Assembly: GCA_028571685.1 (NCBI GenBank)
Contig: CM053141.1
Span: 70,355,833-70,419,832 of the forward strand
Direction: 5' to 3'
Source of the DNA: Heterohyrax brucei
Taxonomy: Eukaryota; Chordata; Mammalia; Hyracoidea; Procaviidae
Length of the DNA stretch: 64,000 bases
Part shown: positions 52,225-63,871 of the stretch, piece by piece
Layout: each line of letters opens with the position of its first letter
How positions within the stretch are numbered: the stretch's first letter is position 1
Translations under genes and position numbers: made by a program
The notes under the pieces: model-generated
What the model was told of the DNA's origin: nothing
The model's input: the letters and a program-made list of their open reading frames with translations, nothing else
Databases searched by the model: none

Positions 52225-53825
52225 CACACCAAACCACACAAATTAATTTTATCACTTGGTAAGGTATGCTTTACATACAATGAAAAAAGTACACAGTATA
52301 TTCATGACCACCACAGTCATGACAGATTATTTTCATCAACCCCAAAAGTTGCCTGGTGCCCTTATACAGTCAGTTCCCTTCCCCCACTCCAATCTCTGAT
52401 AACTACTGTAGTTTTGTCTTTTTTAGAATTCAATAAAAATAGAATCAGTCAGTGTATACCCTTATGTGTGTGTATATGTGTGTTTTTATTTTAAAATAGT
52501 GCTTTTGAAATTCTATTTTGTTTCCTGTATCAGTAGTTTGCTCCCTGCTTTATAGCTGAATAGTATTTTATGAACGTATCTCAATTTATTCATAAACTCA
52601 CTGATGGACATTTGAATTATTTGTAGTTCTGGCTATTGTGAATAATGCTGCTATGAACATTTGTATACAAGTCTTTGTGTGAATGTATGTTTACATTATT
52701 CTTGGCTAGATACCTAGATGTGGGATTACAGGGTCACGCAGTAAGTGTATATTTGACTTTCCATTAAACTACTAAACTGTTTCCCAAATGGCTGTACCGT
52801 TTTCCATTCTGACCAGCAAGATGTGAATTACAGTTGCTGGGTAGTCTTGTCAACACTTGGCAGACTTGTTACATTTCAGCTATTCTAATGAGTGTGCAAT
52901 GCTATGTCGTTATGGTACTAACTTGCATTTCTCTAGCGACTAATGGTATTGAGTATCTTTTCTGTGTTTTTTTTTTAATATTTATACATCACTTTGAAGT
53001 GTATATTCAAACTTTTTGTTTGAATTTAAGAATGCTTAAAAATTGTAGTTTGTCTTCGTATTACTGAGTTGTAAAGAGTTCTTCAACAGATATACTTGAA
53101 TTGTGTGTACATATTCTCAATGTCTGTGACTTAGCTTGTCATTTACTTAACAGCATTCTTCTAAGAGTGGTTTTTATTTTAATGAAGTTTAATTTACCAT
53201 TTTTTTCTGTTATGGTTTTTGCTTTTGTCTTGTATTAAAGAAATGTTTGGACCCACTCTAGAAGTCACAAATGTTTTCTCTTATGTTTTCATCTAGAAGT
53301 TTTACAGTTTAAGCTCTTATATTAAATTTTTCTTTTAGAATCTATTTGATTATGTATGTACTTTTGTGTATGTATGTGGGATAAGGCTGAAAGTTCATTT
53401 CTTTGCTTGTGGATCTCCAATTGTTCCAGCACCACTTGTTGAGAATTATTGCTTCTCCACTGAATTACCTTGGTACTTTATGGAAGGCCAGTTGGTCATA
53501 AATGAGTCTCATTTATACACTGTTCCATTGATTGAAATGTCTGTTCTTACACAGATACAGTTTTTGATTATTGTAGCTTTTTACTAATTCTTGAAATCAT
53601 ATAATATAGGCCCTTTTTGTTTTACTTTATAAAATGTTTGGCCTATAACAGACTATTTGCATTTCCTTATAAATTTTAGGAACAGCTTGTAAATTTCTAC
53701 CAAAGAATCTACTGGAATATTGATTGAGATTATATTGCATCAATAGTACAATTTGTGGAGAATTGACAAGAAAATTGAGCATTCCATTGTGTGAACATGG
53801 TATTTTTTTTGTATCTACCATATGC
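52225..53825 (-). mobile_element. L1M 3' UTR and ORF2 C-terminal part, antisense
   Basis: A 1.6-kb L1M piece in antisense. Markers in order: 'gctgaatagtattttatgaa', 'ctggctattgtgaataatgc', 'ggctgtaccgttttccattc', 'tcatttacttaacagcattc', 'gttccagcaccacttgttga', 'tttaggaacagcttgtaaat' and 'tgtgtgaacatggtattttt'. No reading frame survives. Confidence 0.9.
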
Positions 53826-53859
53826 TAATTCTTTGCTATGTGAAGGGGGCATAACCCTT

Positions 53860-54060
53860 CGTTCCCTCAACCTGATGCCATCCTCAGTCTAACGGGAGAC
53901 GCAGGTTTGAGCAGATACATTATAACCCAAGATGATGAGTATAAAAATAGAAGGGCAGATTAACCACAAACTGTATCCATGAGTTAGTAGCGAGGAGTGG
54001 TCAGGAAGGCTTCTAGGACAGATGATGTTTGAGTTCTGAGAGGCATATAAATGGAAGAGC
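53860..54060 (+). mobile_element. Old LINE/L2-like scrap (tentative)
   Basis: 'ctaacgggagacgcaggttt', 'gagtggtcaggaaggcttct' and 'tgatgtttgagttctgagag' resemble a widespread ancient repeat. The family is not certain. Confidence 0.35.
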
Positions 54061-55084
54061 ACAGTCCTCAGTGAATACGGAAACAGACACCTCTGCTTCC
54101 TCCCACTGCTCCAGTGCCTTCATCTTCCTGTCTCAGCCCTGGACCTTGAGGCCCTAGGCCCTGACTACTGTTTGCTGTTACGCAAACTGGATTCCTGGTG
54201 GTCTGCCTAATATCTCACAATCTTAAACCAGATATGCAGCTTAGATCCCCACTATACCGCTCATCGTCTTCATCATCTGAGTTTACAATAAATTTAAATA
54301 TCTTTCCAAATTGAACCTCAAGTTAGCTTTGTCATAGAAAAACTTTAACTGTCCAAAACTACCATCTTTCATTTTTATTGCTGTTTATTTTTCAGAGGTA
54401 GTGGGATGAACAGATAGATAATGGCACATTTCCTTTTTTTTTTTTTTTAATACATAGAATTCCTAGTTTCCACAATTATATGTTGTGAGACTTTTTTCCA
54501 CAACCTCCCAAACAATTTCAGCTAAACTAATGAAAGTAACAGACGAGCTTAACTATGCAGAAAACAAAGTAGAAAAAAAATGAAGCCTTCGTTCTGTTGG
54601 GATCATAGATAAGAGACTGTTTACTCTGCAGAACAGCTAATGCAATACAGGTTTATGAAAAACCCACTGAAAAAAACAGTCCCTCAATATTTTTCTTCAA
54701 TTTCCCATTAAAGATTGAAGAGAAGAACAAGACTGGATAGTCTGAACATTGCAACACGAGGCTCCTTTGCTGTTACTATACACCTGACCCTAAACCTAAT
54801 TCAGCATCCACAGACAAGGTGTGTAGTTAGACAGACAAGAAAGCTAATAAGTAGTTGAGTAAAGTCCATGTCCTTACCCACAAACTGCTAGGAAATTGGG
54901 TCTTAGAATCAAGTAGCAAGAAATTTGACAGCCAGGTTTGGGAGATTGTTTTCTTAGAACTGTGAAGACCCTGATTTATCCTCCTAGAGGCTGAGGAAAG
55001 AATCCAGTTGAGAAATTGCTATTTGGTATTCATAATCCAGACCATGATAGTGATGAGAAGAGGAAGTAGAGTAGCGTATAAATT
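54061..55084. other. No gene seen
   Basis: Unique-looking sequence with a T-run at 54434-54447. No durable frame. Confidence 0.4.
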
Positions 55085-55505
55085 GGGGTTTACTGTGTAA
55101 CCAACCATGCCAAAATTGAGTGGCTTAATACAATAAACGTGTATTGTTCCTCACAATTCTGTGCATTGGATTGGCATTGGATTATCTAGCTGAGACTGTA
55201 TGGCTTAGGATGGCATCAGGCCTATACCTCGATGATTTAGGAATAGCTGACCTTTCTCTGTGATATCTCTCATGCTCCAGAAGGCTAGCCTAGGCTTCTT
55301 CACGCAGTGTTAGAAGAGATCTCAGAGAGCAGAAAGAGATGGCAAGTCCAAACTTGTAAATACTTTCCAAGTTCTCATTTGGGACATTTGCTAGTGTCAC
55401 GTTGGCCAAAATTATGTGCATCACCAAACCCAGCTTCAGGTGATAGAAAAACAGATCCTGCCTCTTGCTGAGAGGAGTAGCAAAGTGATGTTGACAAGGG
55501 CATAC
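55085..55505 (-). mobile_element. MaLR/ERVL-type LTR-like repeat, antisense (tentative family)
   Basis: 'tttactgtgtaaccaaccat', 'gagtggcttaatacaataaa', 'ctcatgctccagaaggctag' and 'aggcttcttcacgcagtgtt'. Cut short by the RTE at 55508. Confidence 0.55.
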
Positions 55506-55507
55506 AT

Positions 55508-57075
55508 ATGTTGTTGTTGTAAGGTACCACATAGCCACATAGCAGCACAGGACAAAACACTCCCAGTCCTGGTCTATCTTCACTATCTTTGCTATGTCTA
55601 AGCCCGTTGTTGTAGCCCTTGCATCAGCCCATCTCACTGAGGGTTCTCCTCAATGACCATCTGCTTCACCAAGAACAATTTCCTGCTCCAGAGACAGGTA
55701 CCTGCTGACATGATATCCAAAGTATGTGAGAACAAGTTGCAGTTTATTCTGACATCCATTTTGGTTTACTTTTCTCTCTGTCTTTTGAGTGACCTTTTGC
55801 TTTCTTAATGTGAGGGGTCCTTGATGTCGTCCCTCATCTCATCTGGTCTTTTGTCATTAGAGTTCAATGCATCAAACTGATTCTTAAGACGGTCTCTAAA
55901 TTCAGGTGGGACTTACGGTCATATTTGGGCTCTCAAAGATTTGTTTTAATTTTCTCCAGCTTCAACTTGAACTTGCATATAAACAGTTGATGGTCTGTTT
56001 CGTAGTCAGCCCCTAGCCTTGTTCTGGCTAATGTTCTTGAGTTTCTCTATCATCTCTTTCCTCAGATGTAGTCAATTTGATTCTTGTGTATTCCATTGAG
56101 TGAGACCCACGTGTTTAATCACTGTGTATGTTGTTGAGAGAAGATATTTGCAGCCAATAAGTCATTGGTCTTGCAAAATTTTCTAATGCAATCTCCTGCA
56201 TCCTTTCTGTTACAAAGACCATCTTTTCCAACTGCTGATCCTTCTTTGTTTTCAACTTTTGTGTTACAATCATCTGTAATTGTCAGTGCATCTTGATTGC
56301 ATGTTAGGTCAATTTCAAACTGCAGAAGTTGGCAAAAATCTTCAATTTCTTCATCATTGGCATTAGTGGTTGGTGTGTAAATTTAAATAATAGTCAAATT
56401 AACCAGTCTTTCTTGTAGGTGTATGGGTAATATTTTATTACTCATAGAGGTGTATTTCAGGATAGATTTTGAAATATTCCTTTTGACAATGAATGCAATA
56501 CCATTCCTTTTCAATTTGTCATCCCTGACGTAGTACACCGTACAATTTTCTGATTCAAAATGGCTAATACCAGTTCATTTCAGTGCACTAATACCTAGAA
56601 TATCTATCCTAAAGCATTCCATTTCATTTTTGGTGACTTCCAATTTTCCTAGATTGATACTTCATGCATTCTGCATTCTTACTATTAATGGACTTGTGCA
56701 GTTGTTTCTTCTAACTTAGAGTCATCCCATATCAGCAAATGGAAGTTATGTAAACTTGACTCCACTTCATAAAGGGCAACTCTACTTGAGGAGGCAGCAC
56801 TCCCTTGTTGTATTTTGAGTGTCTTTCAAACCAAGGGGATCATCTTCCAGTGCTGTACTGGGCAGTGTTTCGCTGGTATTCCTAAGGTGTTCATTGTTCA
56901 GTCTTTTCAGATGTGGATCACCAGGTCCTTCTACCTTGTCAGTTTTAGCCTGGAAGCTCTGCTGAAATCTACCTGTCCACCACAGCTGATCCTGCTGGTG
57001 TTTGAAATATTGGTGGCTTAGCTTTCGGCATCATGGGAACACAAAGCCGTTATAGGAAGCCACAACTGTAGACAG
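55508..57075 (-). mobile_element. RTE LINE, antisense, with the RT region deleted
   Basis: The tail side is present ('gttgttgttgtaaggtacca', 'gccacatagcagcacaggac', 'ctccagagacaggtacctgc'). At about 55735 the text jumps to the endonuclease side ('ttttgctttcttaatgtgag', 'ctctcaaagatttgttttaa', 'ggcaaaaatcttcaatttct') and continues to the 5' end ('ggcatcatgggaacacaaag'). Compared with 60303-63365, about 1.4-1.6 kb is missing from the middle. Confidence 0.85.
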
Positions 57076-57231
57076 ATGAGGAGCTGAAAAGAGTACATTG
57101 CAAAAGGGCATGCATATAAGGACCTGCAGTCATTATAAGTTTAGGATTGGCATCCACATTTTACTTCTCCCATTTCAATACCCAGGTTCAGTCATCCCAC
57201 GGATCAGTTTATCTGGTCTAGCCAACTAAAT

Positions 57232-57249
57232 ACACACACACACACACAA
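57232..57249. repeat. (CA)n microsatellite
   Basis: Eight CA units just before an antisense SINE tail. Confidence 0.95.
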
Positions 57250-57251
57250 AA

Positions 57252-57404
57252 GGCCAGCAAATCTATTGCCATTAAGTCAATTTCAGTTCATAGTGACCCT
57301 ATAGGGTCACTATAGAGTATCCAAGGAGCACCTGGTGGATTCAAATTGCTGACTTTTTGGTTAGCAGCCACAGCTACTAACCACTGTGCCAGCAGAGTTT
57401 CCAA
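57252..57404 (-). mobile_element. AfroSINE, antisense
   Basis: 'ccattaagtcaatttcagtt', 'gtgaccctatagggtcacta', 'aaggagcacctggtggattc', 'ctaaccactgtgccagcag'. The palindrome 'gtgaccctatagggtcac' comes from a small local duplication in the tail. Confidence 0.95.
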
Positions 57405-57479
57405 CTAAGTATAGGCTTGTTGCTAATGATAATTTCCAGAGTTACTTTTTGTCTGCCTTCAGCCACATACCACTAGGTG

Positions 57480-57875
57480 TCAGCTACACCATAATTACTC
57501 TTGTCATTTACCAAAACACCTTACACGTGGTAGTTTCTTCAGTCTGGAGGGCCTTTCTGCAGCTTATTGGTCTATTGAACGTCTACTTATATGCTAATCG
57601 TTAGCTCAAGCAGCCCTGCTGTGGAATCCTTCCATGAACTTCTCAGGTGACTCTAAATAAGCTCTGAGCTCTGTGTTCATAATGGTCCCAGATCACAGCA
57701 TTTGTAACGCTTTGCATCAAAATCCTTTATCACTCCTGTTGGATTAGAAATCTCTAAGGGCATTGAAGTAATTTTGTCTTATTCATCCTTGTCTTCCTAG
57801 TGCCAACTCAACATCTGGTTGACAGTAGATGCCTAGTAATTGTTGACTGAGAATATGATGCATAGATGAATCAGC
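57480..57875 (+). mobile_element. L2 3' region
   Basis: 'tccttccatgaacttctcag', 'atcactcctgttggattaga', 'cttattcatccttgtcttcc', 'gttgacagtagatgcctagt' and 'aattgttgactgagaat' are the final L2 segment. Confidence 0.65.
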
Positions 57876-58119
57876 TATAAATAATACCGTACTCAGATGG
57901 TTTTTGGTTCTTTTAGAAAAACAATCTTTTTACCTGTGAAACTTGTAAGAACATTGAGTTATTTTCTGAAGGAATCAAAAGAAGTGAAAAATATTCCCAA
58001 TTCAGCCAATAGTATCTTTCTTATCCACTATAAATTCATCCTTTTCTATTATTTCATTTTATCTCCTTCTGTCTCCAAATCTAATTTGTCATCATTTCTC
58101 ATACCTCTGGAAACAGAAC

Positions 58120-58325
58120 CTTTGAGTTGTAGGTCACTGGCTGATCTCTTACAAGTTATTTAACCTCTGACAGTCTGCATTTCCTCATCTGTTTTATGAG
58201 GTTCAGTGAGAAATGAATGAGTTACCTAAAAACTCTTGGTACAGTGCTTATCTCACAAGAGTGCTCAGTAAGTATTAGTTTTTATCGATGTTCATAGTAT
58301 CATTACTGTTATTACATTTCCACCT
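58120..58325 (+). mobile_element. MIR SINE
   Basis: 'caagttatttaacctctgac', 'gcatttcctcatctgtttta', 'ttggtacagtgcttatctca' and 'cagtaagtattagtttttat' give the MIR in sense order. Confidence 0.85.
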
Positions 58326-58389
58326 CTGCTCCCCTCTGCTTTTGTTCTAGCCCTTATCACTTCTTGATGACTAAGACCTTTTTGCCTCT

Positions 58390-58682
58390 AACCCATGTGA
58401 AAGCTGGACAATGAATAAGGAAGACTGAAGAACTGACATACTTGAATTACAGTGTTGGTGAAGAATATTGAATATACCATGCACTACCAAGAAAATGAAA
58501 AAAAAAATGTCTTGGATAAAGTACAGTCACAATGCTCCTTAGAAGCAAGGATGACAAGACGTGTTAATAGCAGGGACCAGTCTCTTGAGAAGAACATCAT
58601 GCTTGTTAAAACAGAGGGTTAACTGAAAAGAGGAAGACTCTCAATGAGACTGATAGACTCGGTGGCTATAACAACATGCTCA
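58390..58682 (+). mobile_element. RTE LINE 3' fragment
   Basis: 'gtgaaagctggacaatgaat', 'aatattgaatataccatgca', 'ctccttagaagcaaggatga', 'ggaagactctcaatgagact'. It stops before the final tail. Confidence 0.85.
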
Positions 58683-58689
58683 AGGTACC

Positions 58690-59495
58690 TTGTGTCTCTC
58701 TAATAACCAGAAACCACTTTTGGCTCTATGTATTGTAAGATGTCTTTAAGGACCAAAAAAGGAAGGGCTATAATAGTATTTAGGGCTTACAAACACAGTT
58801 TCTAGTAATGTGCAAGAGCTTTTGCTCACTCTGTCTACTTCATTTTATGCAGTGCTCTAATAACAAGTCAAGTTTTTTTGTCTCTTGAACTCGTATCAGA
58901 GCACAGTTACACCTTGGTGTTTAGTGGAAAATTACTGAGCACTCAGTTGCTTCTAATTTAAACCTCTATGAAACTATTTGTCTTTGTCTAGTGGAACTCT
59001 GTCCCCAGAGTTATCCGTAGTTGGCTCTGAGAATGCTGCATGTGCAGGCTTTGTCCAAAGAGTAAATGTGCATCCCTTCTCTCCGACCAAATGATGCTCA
59101 CCGATGACTATGTCTTGTGTGGTTTCACCTCCTCAAGTATATGCTGTTGCCTTCACCAAACCCAGGATGACCGAAGCAGTGAGTCACCTAGATGTTCATC
59201 ACTTTCTCAGAATTTCACAAGGAAGCTTAATGTATTTCCATTCTTTTAGTTGATCCTTCTTATGTAGAACAAGAGATCAGAGAAATGGGGTGGGGTCAAG
59301 TAGAAGGGGAAAAGGCTTGTTTTGCTACTTGAAGTGAATCACTTGGAAGTGATGAACAACAGCCTTAGGCAGAGGAAGGGTAACATCCGGTGTGTATGGT
59401 TTTTTCAACCCTGAAGTATTTGCTTTCCATGCAATTATAAGGTGTCAAACCCTCGGAAGTGTCATGCCTATTCAGCATTCCACTTGCTGATCATT
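58690..59495. other. No gene seen
   Basis: Unique-looking, with no named repeat. Frames up to 69 codons have no domain. Confidence 0.4.
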
Positions 59496-59499
59496 TTAA

Positions 59500-59944
59500 A
59501 ATAATAGCTTTATTGAGACATAATTCATAAACCATAAAATCTGGCCTTTTAAAGCATTCCCTTCACTGGGTTTCAGCATGTTCACAGAGTTGAGCAATCA
59601 TCACTACCATCTAATTTCAAAAACATTTTCATTAGTCAGTAAGAAATCCTGGACATTTTTGTTGTGGTTCCCCATGCTTTCCTCCCTTAGCCTCTGGAAA
59701 CCACTGACGTACTTTTTGTCTCTAAAGGTTTGCCTATTCTGGACATTTTATAGAAATGGAATCCTATGGTACATGGCTTCTTGTGACTGGTTTCTTTCAC
59801 TTGGCATAATGTTTTTAATGTATATCCATGCTGTAGAATGTATCAGTACTTCATTCCTTTTTGTTGCTGAATCATATTCCATTGTATAGATATATAACAT
59901 CTTGTTTATCCATACATCAGTTGATGAACATACTGGTTACTCCC
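59500..59944 (-). mobile_element. L1M 3' UTR, antisense, outer shell of a nest
   Basis: 'taatagctttattgagacat', 'tgagcaatcatcactaccat', 'tattctggacattttataga', 'tctttcacttggcataatgt' and 'catattccattgtatagata'. The text resumes at 63763 after about 3.8 kb of insertions. Confidence 0.9.
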
Positions 59945-60302
59945 ATTTTAAAAATTTTTTTGTGTGTTTTAACTGAAAGCTTGCAGTTCTAGTCAGTGTG
60001 TCATGCAAAAACTTAGATACACCTCTTAATGTGACCTAGCTGCTTTCCCAGCACTATGATAGCACACTCCTCCTCTCCACCCTGTATTTCCTATATCCAT
60101 TCAGCTAGCTTCCATCCCTCTCTGCCTTCCCATCTTGCTTGCAGACAAAAGCTGCCCAGTTAGTTTCCTGTATCTACTTATGCCAAGAAGCATGCTCTTT
60201 ACCAGTGTCATTTTATGTTGTATAGATCAGTACAATCTTTGTCTGAGCAGCTGACTTTGGGAATGGTTTCGGTTCTGAGATAACAGAGAATCCAGGGGCC
60301 AG
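59945..60302 (-). mobile_element. L1 3' UTR (afrotherian type), antisense, first part
   Basis: 'tgtgtgttttaactgaaagc', 'catgcaaaaacttagataca', 'ccctctctgccttcccatct', 'gctgactttgggaatggttt'. Interrupted by the RTE and resumed at 63366. Confidence 0.85.
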
Positions 60303-63300
60303 GTATTCTGTTGTGTTAGGTGCTGTCAAGTCAGCTCTAACTCATAGCAACCCTATACCCAACAGAACAAAACACCGCTTGGTCTTGTGCCATGTCCGTA
60401 CGTCCATTGTTGTGGCCACTGTGTAAGTCCATCCTGTCAAGAGTCTTCCTCTTTTTTTCTGACCCTCCACTCTACCAAGCATGATGTCCTTCTCCAAGGG
60501 CTGATTCTTCTTGACAACATGTCCAAAGTATGTAAGACACAGTCTCGCCGTCTTTGCTTCCCAGGTGCACTCTAGTTGTACTTCTTCCATAATAGATCTG
60601 TGTTCTTTTGGCAGTCTGTGGTACATTCAATATTCTTCTCCAGCACCACAATTCAAAGGCCCCAATTCATCTTCTGTCTTCCTTGTTCATTGTCTAGCTT
60701 TTGGATGGATGTGACATGACTGAAAGTACCATGGCTTGGGTCAGGAGCATTTTAGTCTTCAAGGTGATATCTTTACTTTTACTTTGCGGCAGATTCTCCC
60801 AGTGCAATGCGTCTTTTGATTTCTTGACTGCTGCTTCCAGGGGCATTGATTGTGGACCCAAGTAAAATGAAATCCTTGACAACCTCAGTCCATTCTCCAT
60901 TTATGATGACGTTGCTTACTAGTCCAGTTGTGAGGATTTTTATTTTCTCATGTTGAGGTGCAATCCGTTTTGAAGCCTTGATCTTCATCAGTAAGTGTCT
61001 CAGATCTTTTTTACTTCCTGAAAGTAAGGTGGTGGTGTCTGTATAAGGCAGGTTGTTAATGAGTCATCCTCCAATTCTGATGCCTCATTCTTCTTCATAT
61101 AAATCAGCTTCTCAGATTATTTCCTCAGCACACAAATTGAAAAGATACGGTGAGTGGGTATAACCCTGACACATGCTTTTCCTGACTTTAAACTTTTTCT
61201 GTTCTTGTGACTGCTTCTTGATCCACGTACAGATTCCTTAAGAGCAGCACAATGAAGTGTTTTGGAATTCCTGTTTTAAGCAATATTAGCTGTAATTTGT
61301 TATGATTCACAAAGTTGAATGAAACACAGGTAAACATCTCTCTGGTATGCTCTGCTTTCAGCTAAGATCCATCTGACATCAGCAATGATATTCCTGGTTT
61401 CCCATACTCTTCTAAATCCAGTTTGAATATCTGGCAGTTCCTTGTCAAAATACTGTTGCAGTCACTTTTGAATGACTTTGAGCAAAGTTTTACTCACATG
61501 TGGTATTAATGTCACTGTTTGGTAATTTCTGCATTCAGCTGAATCACCTGTCTTTGGAATGGGTATTAACATGGATCTCTTCCGGTCAGTCGGCCAGGTA
61601 GTTGTCCTCCAGATTTCATGCAACAGACAAGGGAGCACCTTCTGTGCTGCATCTGTTTGTTGAAATATCTCAGTTGATACTCCATAAATTCCTGGAGCCT
61701 TCTTTTCCACTAATGCCTTCAGTGCAGCTTTGACTTCTTCCTTCAGTACCGTTGGTTCCTAATCATGTGCTACCTCTTCAAACAGCTGAGCATCAACCAG
61801 TTCTTTCTGGTGTAATGATTCTGTGTATTCCTTCCACCTACTTTTGATGCTCCCTGAATCCTTCACTATAGCAACTTGAAGCTTGAATTTTTTCCTTCAG
61901 TTTTTTAGCTTGAGAAATGCAGAATATGTTCTTCCCTTTTGGTTTCCCGTTTCCAGCTCTTTGCACATACCATTATAATACTTTATTTTGTCTTCTCCAG
62001 CTGTCCTTTTAAATCTTCAATTATTTTACTTCATCATTCCTTCCTTTTGCTTTAGCTGCTCAGTGTTTGACAGCAAGTTTCAGAGTTTTTTCTGACATTC
62101 AGTTTGGTGTTTTCTTTCTTTTCTGTCTCTTTAATGATTTCTTGCTTTCTTCATGGATGATGTCTTTGATGTCATTCCACAATTCTGGCCTTCTGTCATT
62201 AGTAGTCAGCATATCAAATCTGTTCTTGAGATGATCTCTAAACTCAGGAGGGATATACTGAAGGTCCTACTTTGGCTCTCATGGACTTGTTCTAATTTTA
62301 TTTAGTTTCAATTTAAACTTACATGTGAGCAGTAGGTGTTCTGTGCCACAGTCAGCTCCTGGCCTTGTCTTGACTGCGATATGGAGGTTTTCCATCATGT
62401 TTTTCCACAGATGGAGTTAATTTGGTTCCTAGGTATTCCATCTAATGAAGTCCATGTGCAACAGTCACCTTTTGTGTTGGTTAAAAAAGTATTTGTAGTG
62501 AAGAAGTGGTTAGTCGTGCAAAATTCAGTCACGCAATCTCCAGCATTATTTTCCAACTACTGATGCTGCTTTTATGCTTCTAACTTTTGCATTCCAACCT
62601 CCAGTAGTTACCAGTGCATCCTGATTGCATGGTCAATCAATTTTAGACTGAGGAAGCTGATAAAAATTTTCAGCCTCTTCATCTTTATCTTTAGTGGTTG
62701 GTGCATAAATTTGAATAATAGTTGTATTAACTAGCCTTACTTGTAGCATATGGGTATTAACCTATCACTGACAGTGTTATGCTTCAGGACAGGTCTTGAA
62801 ATGTTCTTTTTGATGATGAACGCAACACCAGTGTTTGTTCCCAGCATAGTAGACCGTGTGATTGTTGGATTCAAAATGTCCAATACCAGTCCATTTAGCT
62901 CACTGATACCTAGGATATCAGTATTTATGGGTTCCATTTCATTTTTGACAATTTTCAGTTTTCCTAGATTCATGCTTCGTACAATCCATGTTCCTGTCAT
63001 TAATGGATGTTTGCAGCTGTTTATTCTCATTTTGAGTCATGCCACATCAGCAAATGAAGATCCCTAAGGCTTTAGTCCATCCATGTCATTAAGGTTGACT
63101 CTAAGGAGGCAGCTCTTCTGCAGTCATCTTCTGGGTGTCTTCCAACCTGAGGTGCTCATTTTCCAGCACTGTATCTGACAATGTTCTGCTGCTATTCTTA
63201 AGGTTTTCAGAAGTAGCCTTCCAGGTCCTTCATAGTTTGTCTTAGTCTGGAAGCTCACTTGAAACCTGTTCACTGTGGATGACCCTGCTGATACCAAAAT

Positions 63301-63365
63301 AACAGTGACATAACTTCCTGCATCACAGCAACAAGAAAGCCTCCACTGAAAGACAGGTGGAGGCT
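60303..63365 (-). mobile_element. Nearly complete RTE (BovB-like) LINE, antisense
   Basis: About 3.06 kb, the length of an RTE-clade element. From the right, the 5' end ('catcacagcaacaagaaagc') is followed by the endonuclease: minus frame 63030-62737, with TWIVRSMNLGKLKIVK and TDILGISELNGLV. The RT follows, with IPIPKTGDSAECRNYQTV in frame 61710-61462. Then comes the thumb (60988-60779, LLGSTINAPGSSSQEIKR) and the C-terminus (60626-60342, FGHVVKKNQPLEKDIMLG). Stops and frameshifts separate all of these, so the copy is dead, but every domain is present in order. Confidence 0.95.
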
Positions 63366-63762
63366 GCTCACTCTACCAGGGACCCTCCAGTCTGTTCAAA
63401 CATCAAGTCCTATATTCTACTAGAGTTTGAGTTCTGGGCCCCACATTTCTCCGTCTGTATCAGGCACTCTTCGTTGAGTTCTGTGTAAGGGCATGCATTG
63501 GTGGTATAGCCAGGCACCGAGTTCTTGTTTTGGTCTTATACTGCTGTAGTCTCTGGTTTATGTGACCCTTTCTGTTTCTTGGGGTCATAGTTTCCTTATG
63601 TCTTTGATGGTCTTCATTCTCCTTTCCTCCACATGGGTTAGGTCCAATCAGTGCATCTAGATGGCTGCTTGCTAGCTTTCAAGACACCACTTACCAAAGT
63701 GGAAAGCAGAACATTTTCTCAATAAGCTTTGTTGTACCAATTGATGTACTCGTCTCCTGTGT
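63366..63762 (-). mobile_element. L1 3' UTR (afrotherian type), antisense, second part
   Basis: 'ggtctcactatttctgtctg'-like spacing is replaced here by 'gtagtctctggtttatgtga', then 'ccctttctgtttcttggggt', 'gatggtcttcattctccttt', 'gatggctgcttgctagcttt', 'caagacaccacttaccaaag' and 'aataagctttgttgtaccaa'. It completes the copy begun at 59945. Confidence 0.85.
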
Positions 63763-63871
63763 TTTCACTTTTTGTCTGTTATGAATAATGATGCAACGAT
63801 TTAGATATAAGTTTCTGTGTGAAAACATGTTTTCATTTTTCTTGGGTATACACCTAGATAATAATAAGTGC
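63763..63871 (-). mobile_element. L1M 3' region, antisense, resumed
   Basis: 'tctgttatgaataatgatgc', 'aagtttctgtgtgaaaacat' and 'cttgggtatacacctaga' continue the L1M left at 59944. Confidence 0.9.
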
